Assembly: GCA_018881555.1 (NCBI GenBank)
Contig: JACAXG010000123.1
Coordinates: 1,468,460-1,532,459, forward strand
Direction: 5' to 3'
Origin: Amblyornis subalaris
Lineage: Eukaryota > Chordata > Aves > Passeriformes > Ptilonorhynchidae
Length of the DNA: 64,000 nucleotides
Part shown: piece by piece, positions 1 through 9,870 of the stretch
Layout of the letters: every line of letters starts with the position of its first letter
Position numbering within the stretch: position 1 is the first letter of the stretch
Notes under the pieces: generated by a model
Seen by the model: the letters and a program-made list of their open reading frames with translations, nothing else
The model's database searches: none
Told to the model about the DNA's origin: nothing
Position numbers and translations under genes: made by a program

Positions 1-2827
1 TTCTCTAAAGTATCTTCTTATCTCTGTCCACATCACAGATATGCTTTTTTAGGCTTTTGCTATCTCTCGTCCTGCTAATGACAGCTTTTTTTTCCCAGGC
101 ATGACCTGACCTGTCAAAAAGGTCCCTTGAAACACTATTCTTGCACTTATCTCCCTAGCCTATTTCTGTGGTTCCTTTTTGTACTTAACTCTTTAGTGTA
201 TCTCCATAGATTTCCCTGTCTCTGCAAGCCCTCTGGCCCTCTGAGAGTGCAATTTGACGATTTTTTTGACAGCTGTTCTGGTCTAAGACAGCTTTTGCTC
301 CCAGCCATCCATGCCTGTCTCTTTGATATGCCTGCTGGTTTGCTGGCACAGTTGTTTTGTTCAGATGTGTGGTAAACCAGATTAGAAACCCGATTTGGCT
401 GAAAAATAGCATGGGGGAGGGAGGAGAGGAGCCTTTTTCAACCAGCTTATTTCTTCAGTCGAGGCTGTGAGGCAGCTGGGTCTGCAGCAGGGACAAGTGG
501 TGAGAGATGTGGGGTTGCAGAGCAAACCTGTGGCTTGCGCTGGGTTATGTAGGGCTGTTGCCGGCTGTTGGGCTGTGACCTGTTTTTGATGATAGAGCTA
601 AGCCAAGCCAATAGCTGCCTGCTGCTGAAAGGGTAGTGCTGCATCTCCTTTCTCACCCCTCGTCATGGGTTGGTTCCCAGCCCTTCCATTGTGCCAACAT
701 GGGTGCATATCTCACCCAAGTGAGCCAGCTGTGGGAGCTAAGCCAGTACAGAAGAATTCACTTCTTCTGAGGGCTTGCCTGGTTGTTGTGTCAAGGAGCC
801 TACCTGCTCAGCAGCAGCTAGGCGCTCTGTCAGCTCAGCTGTGACCTCAATTGCGCCACAGCTCTTCACAACTTTGTCTTTTCCTGTCATTCCCTGTGTT
901 CTTCTCTCTTGGTCTCCATATCTACTCCATCTGCTTTTCTCATAGCTGTGTTAATGATATCCTTTTGGTCACCCTCAACATATGGAATACCCTCTCTGGA
1001 GCAATTGCTGCATCCTTCAAATCTCTCAAGATTTTCTGTTACCATGACACATACTGTAAATTGCTAGTAAACTGGGCTGATAATGCCCAGTTTAGTTACT
1101 TGTAGAAATTTTGGATTTCATTACTATGCTTAATGTCTCCATGTGTTAGCTTGAAACAAGCATACTCCATCAGTTTATTTGAGAAACTAAAAGGGATTAA
1201 ACTGTCACAGAATCTTTTTTTTTTTTTTTAAATTCCCAAAGCTATGCTCTGGAGAAGATGTACCCCCCCATAGGTCATATATAAATATCAGAGGCTTATT
1301 TTCTGTTGCTTCACACCTTGGATCATCATTCATGCTTGTGCAAATGGAGATAGCATTGCTACTAAGCAGTTTACAGTAACTTCTTACAGAATTGTAAATT
1401 AGTGCCCCAGAGACATGATAGCAGAAACTCAACACTTACATGAGCAGCTGAGCATAGTGATTTAGGCATTTCCTTTCACCCAACTATTTTCACTGTTTAG
1501 GTTCTTTTTAGACACATGTAGAAGCATATCCTGAACATATTTCATCCTAGTAGTGCTAAGCATTTTTTCCTATTCAGTTAAATAGAACTGTATAGAAAAC
1601 AGCAGTGAGTGAAGCTGCACATTGCCTTGGAAGCAATAAAATAAAATTATCTGTGTTTGCTGTTTAAAAAACAACACAAACATGACAGAGGGCACCTATA
1701 CACCATGCAACAGAGCATAGGACTTAGCATATATTCAGCGAGTTACTTGTGGAATAGGAGGCAGCAGCTGTAGACTTGCATATGAGTGCTGTTGCACCTG
1801 AAGTACTTAACCCTGTGGTAGGTGGTGCTAATTAGGTTGAACATGGTGCTAATTAGGCCAGATACAGCACTATGGTCATGCAAATACACAGTGACTGTGA
1901 GTTCAGCTCAGACCTGGCTGGAGGATTCTGCACAAAATGCTGCATCAGGCCATATGTGCTCATCCAGAGAGAGAAATTGTTTGCCCGTGGCCTCTCATTC
2001 AGCACCCCTGTAGGGTTTTGCTTCAGTAACAGATGCATTTGCCACATACAGGTGTCGGATGTGGCTTTGTTACAGGGATTACCTCCCTCTTGGTAAAAAA
2101 AGAAGATGCTCTTGTAAGTGTGTTTTTCAGGCTCTGAGTTGTTGCTGTGGAATAATGGGCATCCAACATAGCTGCTTCTTAAAACTGTTCTGTTTTACTT
2201 CTTAATTAAGACTGTAAGTACTGAGAAGAGCAGGAAAGAAGGGGATGGTAATTTTTTCGGTCACCATAACCTTTCAGAAATTGGCTATCTGCTGCAAGTT
2301 CATGGAGGCAGACAGCAGTATGGCAAGGAGCAAAGCACGTTCTCTTCCAGTACATTTATCACTGCCTTCCCCCTTCAGTAAGACAAAGCAATGTTTCAGG
2401 TTAGAGATATGATTGTGACTTACAACATAGTTTCTGTGTCCGTGTAACTGGATGGCAAATACATTCCCAAAACACTGACTGCACAATTGCTGTCTTTTTG
2501 AATAACTGTTTAATATATCTATAAACATAACATTCTTTCAAAATTTGAGTATTCAAGTTAATGTTTGTAGGAAGGTTAGTGCTTCAGGAAGGTTAGTGCT
2601 TCTTAGGAGGAACAAGGTAAGCTGAAGAAGCAAAACAAAAACATTATTCAAGAGGCAGTGTTCAGAATGACCTGTGGGGTAGAGGGTATTAGAAGATCTT
2701 TCTGCTTTTTTGTATTTTTTAAAGGGTCTCAAGTAGTCATTCTGGCAACTTCTCTCTGTTATTTCTTTTCCATTTGACAGATAGATGAGACAGAGGTTTT
2801 ATTAGAGTGTTGTGAGCCATCAATAAT
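1..2827. other. Intergenic sequence, no gene recognised
   Basis: No open reading frame here exceeds about 84 codons, and none resembles a known protein family or is joined to plausible splice sites. The sequence is AT-rich and looks unique. Visible structure is limited to a T-run at about 1217-1229, a spaced 14-bp direct repeat at 1823-1836 and 1844-1857, and an exact 17-bp tandem duplication at 2569-2602. Confidence 0.6.
2569..2602. repeat. Exact 17-bp tandem duplication
   Basis: The unit AGGAAGGTTAGTGCTTC occurs twice head to tail (2569-2585 and 2586-2602) with no mismatch. It looks like a recent replication-slippage duplication in otherwise unremarkable DNA. Confidence 0.9.
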
Positions 2828-4551
2828 AACTAGGGAAGACTAGGGAAATGTGGGCCCTCTCTGTAAGGAAATGGGACATGGTTACCCAGGCTATGGAGAA
2901 AGCTGAGGTACACAACAACTTTTTTGCCTCTGTCTTCACTGGCAGGTGTTCCAGCCACAGTGCCAAGTTACAGAAGGCAAAGGCAGGGACTGGGAGAAGG
3001 AAGAACCACCTGCTGTAGGAGAAGATCAGGTTTTGAGAACTTGAAGGTGCACACATTCATGGCACCAGATGAGAAACATCTACAGGTCCCGAGGGAAGTG
3101 GCAGAGGAAGCGGCTAAGCCACTATCCATTGTATTTGAGAAGTTGTGGTGGCAGTTTGGTGAAGTTCCCTCTGACTGGAAAAGGGGAAATGTAGTCCTCA
3201 TTTCCCAAAAAGGGGGAAAAGGAAGACATAGGGAACTGGAAGCCAGTTAGTCTCTACCTTGGTATCTGGCAAGATCATGGAGCAGATCCTCCTAGAAATT
3301 ATGCTATGGCACATGGAAAATAAAGGGGTGGTTGGTGACAGCCAGCATGACTTTACTAAGGGCAAATCATGCCTGATAAATTTGGTGGCCTTCTACAATG
3401 GGGTAACAGCATTGGTGGATAAGGGAGGAGCAACTGACATCATCTGCCTGGTCTTGTGCAAAGCATTGGACACTGTCTTGTACAACATCCTTGTTTGTAA
3501 ACTGAAGGGATACAGATTTGGTGGATGGACCAGTTGGCAGATAAGGAATTGGCTGGATAGTCACACTCAAAAGAGTTGCAGTCAATGCCCAATGTCCAAA
3601 TGGAGGAGTGACAAGTGGTGTTCTTCAGAGGTCAGTATTGGGACAGGTGCTGTTTAATACCTTTGCAGATGACATGGACAGAGGGGTTGAAGGAACCCTC
3701 AGCAAGTTTGCTGACAACAGCAAGTTGTGTCATGCAGTCAACACGCTGGAGGGAGGGGATGCCCTCAGTGGGACCTGGACAGGCTCAAGAGGTGGGACTG
3801 TGTGAACCTTATGAAGTTCAACAAGGCCAAGTGCAAGGTCCTGCTTGTGGGCAATCCCAAGCAGGAAATAGAGGCTGGGCAGGGAATGGATTGAGAGCAG
3901 TCCTGAGAAGAAGGACTTCATGGTGTTGGTGGATGAGAATATTGACATGACCCAGCAAATGTGCACTCGCAGCCCAGAAAGCCAGTGATATCCTGGGCTG
4001 CATGCAAAGCATTGTGGCCAGCAGAGTGAGGGAGGTGATTCTGCCCCTCTACTCTGCTCTCATGAGACACCACCTGCAGTGCTGCATCCAGCTCTGGGGT
4101 CCCCAGCATAAGAAGGACATGGATCTGTTGGAGTGAGTCCAGAGGAGAGCAAGATGGTCAGGGGACTGGAGCATCTCTTCTGTGAGGAAATAGTGAGAGA
4201 GTTGGGGTTGTTCAGCCTGGAGAAGAGAAGGCTCTGGGATGACCTGATTGTGGTCTTTCATTGCTTAGGGGGGGCCTGCAAGAGAGTGGGAGACTTTTCA
4301 CAAGGGTGTGTAATGCTGGGATAAGGGGCAATGGCTTTGAACTGAAAGAGGGTAGGTTTAGATTGCATATTAGGAAAAAATTCCTTACTGTGAGGATGGT
4401 GAGGCACTGGAACAGGGTGTCCTGAGCAGTTGTGGATGCCCCATCCCTGGAAATATTCAGGGTCGGGTTGAATGGGGCTCTGAGCAACCTGGACTAGTGT
4501 CCCTGCCCATGGCATGTGGGTTGGAACTAGATAATCTTCAAGGTCCCTTCC
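2828..4551 (+). mobile_element. CR1 LINE, 5'-truncated, main part (RT domain to 3' UTR)
   Basis: This is a non-LTR retrotransposon of the avian CR1 family in plus orientation. It is 5'-truncated: homology begins in the linker before the reverse-transcriptase domain (about 2828) and runs through the RT and C-terminal region of ORF2 into the 3' UTR. Recognisable RT blocks in shifting frames are VPSDWKRGNV (about 3165-3195), GDSQHDFTKGKS (about 3337-3370), VLGQVLFN (about 3635-3657) and the catalytic box at 3707-3718. That box reads FADN instead of FADD, so a catalytic aspartate is lost. Several frameshifts confirm the copy is dead. The 3' UTR block (VVDAPSLE-like region and the GATAATCTTCAAGGTCCC segment) is interrupted at 4551 by a solo LTR and resumes at 5055. 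Confidence 0.93.
4546..4551. repeat. Left 6-bp target-site duplication of nested LTR
   Basis: CCTTCC lies immediately before the TGT that opens the LTR. The same six bases follow its terminal ACA at 5055-5060. In CR1 this motif normally occurs once, in GGTCCCTTCCAACCCAAA, so the duplication was made by the insertion. Confidence 0.92.
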
Positions 4552-5054
4552 TGTCGGGACCCTAAATTTCAGTCTTTCATTGTTGTAATTAAAAAGCAAT
4601 TTGTTATGTCACTGGGTGAAATATGCAGAAATGTAGAAGATTCAGTTTATGAGTTATTAGTAATGTATTGGTAGCAAGATGGAGGATTTTGGGTGTGGGT
4701 TTATACTTCTTCTTTCTTCCTTCTTCTTCACAAACCTAGGTAGTTTAACCATTGGTGCAAAAAGGCCTGCATTGCAGATGCTAAATGGACAGTGACTGGA
4801 TTATAAGTANAAACATGTTAGTTGGCAGTCTATAATTGGGTAAATTAAGCTTTAAATAACCTTGGAACTCACGGTTCGAGGCCATTTTCCACCTTCCTAA
4901 CTTAGAGAACACTCTGTGCTGCTATGCAATAGATAAGAACCTAATAAACAACCTGATAAGAAGAATATCTCAGAGCCTCCTGCGTTTCATTCCAAACTCT
5001 AAGCAAAGAACTCTCGAAATAGTAAAGGTAAAAACCAAAAATGAAATTCTAACA
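4552..5054 (+). mobile_element. Solo LTR (503 bp) nested in CR1
   Basis: The element begins TGTCGGGACCC and ends AATTCTAACA, so it has the TGT...ACA termini of retroviral LTRs. It is flanked by a perfect 6-bp duplication (CCTTCC). Removing it and one duplication restores a continuous CR1 3' UTR. Inside are an AATAAA polyadenylation signal at 4943-4948 and an AT-rich TATA-like stretch at about 4851-4860, which set the plus orientation. No internal retroviral genes or second LTR are present, so it is a solo LTR left by recombination between LTRs. A 6-bp duplication is typical of ERVK/beta-type integrases in birds; the family assignment is inference. One ambiguous base falls at 4810. Confidence 0.88.
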
Positions 5055-5089
5055 CCTTCCAACCCAAATAGTGCTATGATCTATGATAA
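5055..5089 (+). mobile_element. CR1 LINE, 3' tail beyond the nested LTR
   Basis: CCTTCCAACCCAAATAGTGC followed by two short ATGATCTATGAT-like units is the terminal 35 bp of the CR1 copy that starts at 2828. The diagnostic CR1 end (TTCTATGAT repeats) is slightly diverged. The first six bases are the right-hand target-site duplication of the nested LTR. Confidence 0.9.
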
Positions 5090-5859
5090 TTGACCCGTTA
5101 CAAGTCAGCAAGGAACTATGCAACATAATATATTTAGACATAATGGATTAAGATATGACACCTGTGAAATTATGAAAATTAAGAGAATTAATAGCTTCTC
5201 GATATTGGTATGGTTGCTCCTGGTGCTTTTTAAATTGTTTAATGTCACAGAGAGGGATCCAGTTCCCTGAAGATTTGAGCAATCATTGTAAATATTATAA
5301 TGTCATCAACCAATTTTTTTATCCAAGGTATGGCAGTGATAGTGAGCACTTGATAGCAGGAACATAGATTTAAAAAAATAATATTACCTAGCAAATGGCA
5401 CACACAGAGTAAGTAATCAAGAAAACAAAGTTGAGTATTTTTAATGGTTTTTTAATTCTTTATGATGTTATCTTCAATTAGGTTTTATTCCATTGTGTCT
5501 GCCAGAAATATATATGCATGCACAGGTAGATATCTGACTTTTAAAGTCACAGCAGTTAGCGAAATGCTTTTTCAGAGATACACACAAAAGCCAACATTAT
5601 CCATGAAAACTATGTAAATATTTATAAGCAAGTATATGTTTGATTTCTGTTCTTTAAAAAAATTATTTATTTATTTAAAAAATCCATCTCCTGCTACCAG
5701 GTGATAAATATTTAAATCAAATTTGTGCCTGAGATACAAGGGCACTATTTCTTCCAGGAGGGACACTATAAATTTGATACTGTAGGCCCAGCCTCAGTTC
5801 CCCAGCTCAAACAGCATAGCAGGCACTCTGTTGAGGTGCATTCATAGACTTGTATGAAA
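5090..5859. other. Intergenic sequence, nothing recognised
   Basis: AT-rich sequence with no supportable gene, repeat family or splice-flanked exon. A short TTTA-rich stretch (about 5655-5685) is the only low-complexity feature. Confidence 0.5.
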
Positions 5860-6400
5860 AAGATTCCTGTCTAGAAGGCTGTAAACAAGAGATCATTTTG
5901 CCTAATCTCTTTCAGGAGTTTTCCTAGAGGCTGGAGTGGAATATGTCTCCTGGGAAAATACCTCATTTTGCCTTAAAGACTCCAAGCCATGGTGACTCTA
6001 CCACCTCCTCAGGTAAGTTGTTCCAATATCTAGTTACCCTCACTGCTAAGAAATCACATAATTTCAGTCTTGAATTTGTCTGACTCCAGTTTCCAGTCAT
6101 TACATCTTGTTATGTTTCTGTCAGCAAGACTGGAAATTCCCCCTACAATCAAGTACCTTTTCCATATGTGTATATCTGTGTACAGCAGTCCAGTCACCAG
6201 TCTTCTCTGACTGATTTAATAGACTTCTTAAACCTTATGTCATAGATGTTATTTCTCAACCTCTGGATCATTCTTTCTGCCCTCTGTCTGATATTTTTTT
6301 CTAGTGCTTATATATCCTTCTTGAATCATGAGCACTGTTTTTTCTGACACTGTGTGTAGAGCAAGGTCACATCCTAATAGTTACTTCCTTTTTTTCATAC
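5860..6400 (-). mobile_element. Ancient CR1-related LINE fragment
   Basis: Read on the minus strand this resembles the C-terminal ORF2 and 3' region of old CR1 lineages. On the plus strand the diagnostic antisense landmarks appear in order: CACCTCCTCAGGTAAGTTGTTCC, a CACTGCTAAGAAATC segment, TCCAGTTTCCAGTCATTACATCTTGTTATG, GTCAGCAAGACTGGAAATTCCCC, and a TCAACCTCTGGATCATTCTTTCTGCCC block. Divergence is high and no frame is open. The family call is from pattern recognition; the limits are approximate. Confidence 0.65.
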
Positions 6401-7084
6401 AGCCAATAATCAGTTGTTGTGTATTACAGCTGACATTTGCTGGATGCATTGCATGTGTGGATAGATTGGTAGATCAAGTCCCTAGAACTGTGGAGGTATG
6501 ACACTTGCATTCTCTGTGTGTTCGCACTAACTAATGCATGCTCTGAATTAAAGGAGCAATGTCTGTGAGACTTTCTGCATACAATGTCCCTTTTTGCTAC
6601 TTAGATGATCCATGAATCCTACCAACAAATTGTAATTCCCCATTTTCTAAATAAACAGGGAAAGGCTGCATTGTAAAGAGTGAATTTTTTTCTTCCTGTA
6701 GGAGAGGTCCTCCGTTAGGAAGAGAACTATTCTATTGCTGTGCTCAGAATAGAAGAAATAAGGTAGGAATAAGGGTGAAGAAGCACTGAGACAGCACAGT
6801 GGCAGTCTTCTGTGAAAGATCTGAGTGGCTGTTTTCCGGGGCAGCAGGAGAGTGGAAATAGCACCCAGTTAGGAGTTTTGCCCAAGAAAAGCTGAAATTT
6901 AAGAGAGCTGGCTGGCTTATGTCTGGACACATACTATACAAAACTATACAAAACTGGTAAGAGGAACATTGTCATTAATAGCTTGTGCAGATTTGAAATA
7001 CACTTATTTGTTTAGCTCATTTAACACATGCACAAAAACTGCTTTGCATACTGGTGTATGACTTTTAATTCCTGTGGTAGAGAA
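6401..7084. other. Intergenic sequence, nothing recognised
   Basis: No gene or repeat recognised. The two overlapping minus-strand frames at 6727-6941 are short and show no family features. Confidence 0.5.
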
Positions 7085-7340
7085 TTATAAAATCACAGAA
7101 ATTATTGGGAAGCGAATGTCTGCAAATCTGCAAAAAGGTTGTTTGGGAAGGATGTCTGCAAATCATCTAGTACAGCTCCATGCTTGATGCAGGCTATTGC
7201 CAGCACTCACTCAGGAATGGACCTCCTTGGAAAATCTGAAAATTTTGTCCACGGCTCCTCCAACTCCTTATCTACTACACCTATCCACTTTTTCTTGTTC
7301 TGCTATCATGCAGACAAATCTTGTTCGGCTCTAATGTGAA
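7085..7340 (-). mobile_element. Probable degraded CR1 3' end
   Basis: The opening AATCACAGAAATTATTGGG and the segment TTTGGGAAGGATGTCTGCAAATCATCTAGTACAG follow the antisense order of a CR1 3' end (ATCACAGAAT...TTGGAAGGGACCT...AGATCATCTAGT). A 13-bp word, ATGTCTGCAAATC, occurs twice 37 bp apart (about 7114 and 7151), suggesting a local duplication inside the fragment. Divergence is high, so the call is tentative. Confidence 0.4.
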
Positions 7341-9535
7341 CTCAATCAGGGAACACCTCTGTCAGAAAAAAAAAAAAGATGGTTTTTCTTCTCCAGACTT
7401 CTGGAGTTTAATTAGGCATTGACCCTGTCTAACACAGGCTGTATGACTATTGATGCTGGCACACAAATGGTACAGGAGCAGATACAAGCATTCAAGGGAA
7501 ACTGCTTGTGTAGCACAGCTTTTAAGGTAACCACACAACTCTTGCAGTTTGCTAGTGCAAAAAAAGTGAGGTCATTTTGCTTCTCCCCCTCCTTCTTGGC
7601 CATGCATTTCCATTTTTCTGGTGACCACGGCAAGCTGAACTAGAGGAAAGCAAACCTCACCATAAAAAGTAAGTAATTATTGAATGGTTTATTCAATAGC
7701 AGTGCCAGTTGGGACAGACTTGTGTGGAACTGCTCTTTTCAGTGGCAGCTAGCCATTTGGTTGGCTTTGCTGCAATGAGAAATTTCATCTCTGAAATACT
7801 GTTTCATAGCATTTTATCCTTATCTAAGTCAGAGCTATCATGATCTGTTCTGGTATTTTTGCAGCTGAGCAGGAGGTTGGTCCAGGGAGCTTTGCAGCCA
7901 AGAACTAAGCTTGAACTAAACCTGGGAAAATCCTGCTCATTCTCCACTGATTTCACAGAGTTGATGTGGCTGAAAATGAATCACTCTTTCATAAAGTGAG
8001 TTTTAAACTTGCGACCTGACCTGATGCTGATGTGCTGGTACATATGGTGAGAAGGGGAAGGGAGAATGGCTGGATTGTGAATCTGTGTCCTCAGACATGG
8101 ACAATGTCCATGATTTCATTTGTTGGTTTCCTGAAGTATATTATTGATGTGAGTTTTTGTGTTCCCAGTAGGTCTTAAGATTATTTTAAGATGTTAAAAG
8201 AGACCTGTTGTGTGTGGAGACATGCAGGGTCAATATTCTGTGGATCATTCTGGACTCAGTGATTATTGAATGACAGCTTGTGTTTGCAGGGACTGTCTCA
8301 GTGACCCAGATGGTCTCTTCCCATTTGACATTTTTAGCAGTATCCTTCCTAAGAACACCCTACTGTTAAAGCTATTGAGAACTAATTTTTCTTTAGTATG
8401 ATGTTACTTAGCCACTTTCTAGTTTGTTGTGTTTGGTACTATTCCATCCTTCACTGCTGTATTATTTTAACAACAGAGTGAGAGAGAAAGAGAGAGCTTT
8501 TACTCTTGGCTGTGCTAGATTTTCCCCAAATGCAGCCATTAGAGACAAGCTGCAGACAAAAGAGCACAGGCATTTGATTTTTCAACAATGTTGGATTTTG
8601 AGCTCCTGTCTGCAGTAATTAATTAGCTTCATTGCTGAGCTGACTCCCTGCGGGACTGCATGATCATTAGTGCCAAAGCCAGGAAGGGAGCATGAACTCC
8701 CAAACCCCTGAGAAGATGACTGCAGCAACTGTTGTCATCTATAGAGCATTTCGAGAACATTTCAAGTGACACTGGTAGAAAAGATTCACTTTCTCATCTG
8801 TATGAGGGCCTTGCTCAGATTCAGTTAGACTGCTTGCTGGAATCAGGCAAATCTACTTCCTGGGCAAGATTTTGTAAAAGGCTGTCTAAAACCCAAGGGA
8901 TTGCTCTCAGCTAGTTCATCTTAATTTTGCTGAAATGCAGAGAGAGTTGTAGAAGACTAGAGAGACATCAGGGTACAAATCAATGGTGATGTACAGTACT
9001 GGGGCTGCTGTGCCAAAAGCTAGACCAGAACCACATATCTGTCAGCTAAAAATCAAACTTAAATCCAGCAGAGACACAAATTAGTCCAAACATGCCAAAA
9101 TGAAAATGCTGGCATGAAATTACACAACTTCCTTCAGGTGCAGAAAAACAGCAGACGCTGAGATTATTTACAAGTCGCTTTTATGAAATACTTCTTGTAG
9201 GCTTGGGATGCAGTGTAACATAGTTTAATCTCTTCTCTCATCCCCCATGCTTGTTTCAGAAGAGAACAAGAAATTTAATCCAAACAAAGGATTAAGAAAT
9301 TTCAATAACTGGACTACTGCCATTTTCTAAACAATGGGCCAGCTCTTTAAATGCTTGTTCTTGATTGAATTGAAGTTGATGACTACATCAGAGGGAACAG
9401 AATTGGAATGCAGAAAAGAGGAAATGAAAAGTCTAGAAGAACTACACAATTATTTTACCTACTATATGCTTCTAGCAATGCATCCCATAAACAAAGCAGC
9501 TCTGAGAAAGGATCTCTCCTCACGGGAGAATAAAG
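7341..9535. other. Intergenic sequence, nothing recognised
   Basis: No supportable coding region; the longest frames are 60-74 codons and lack family features. There is an A-run at about 7365-7377 and a short GA-rich stretch at about 8478-8495. Confidence 0.5.
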
Positions 9536-9870
9536 TTAGGGACAACTTTTGAGAGATGGACAGAGGAAAGAGAAATGAGATTTAATATAGATAAATGTAA
9601 GGTAATACACCTGGGAAGAAATAATAATCATCATATATACAAAATCAGGAGCTGCTGTTTAGAAAACAGTAATAGAGAGGAAGGCCTGGGAGTAATTGTT
9701 TATAATTAATTACTGCAGACAGGAACTCAAAACCTAACACTGGGGTAAAAATCAAATCTGTTCTTATTCTGGGCCAGCACCAGAGGTTTTTTTCTACAGT
9801 GAGTGCACAGAGATCAGGGAGCTGGCAACAACACAAGCAAAATATTAAACTTATGGCTACCATGTTATTA
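9536..9870 (+). mobile_element. Ancient CR1-related LINE fragment (ORF2 C-terminal part)
   Basis: In the plus frame around 9570-9620 the translation reads EMRFNIDKCKVIHLGR with minor breaks, which is the conserved segment that follows the RT domain in CR1 ORF2. About 60 bp further on a block reads EGLGVIVY, matching the usual LGVLVD-type segment. Stops and frameshifts are frequent. The fragment is much more diverged than the copies at 2.8 and 15.2 kb. The right boundary is uncertain. Confidence 0.65.

Noticed and set aside
4873..4883. GGTTCGAGGCC, resembling a tRNA B box
   Set aside because: No matching A box, no cloverleaf and no terminator T-run around it; it lies inside the 503-bp LTR and is most likely chance.
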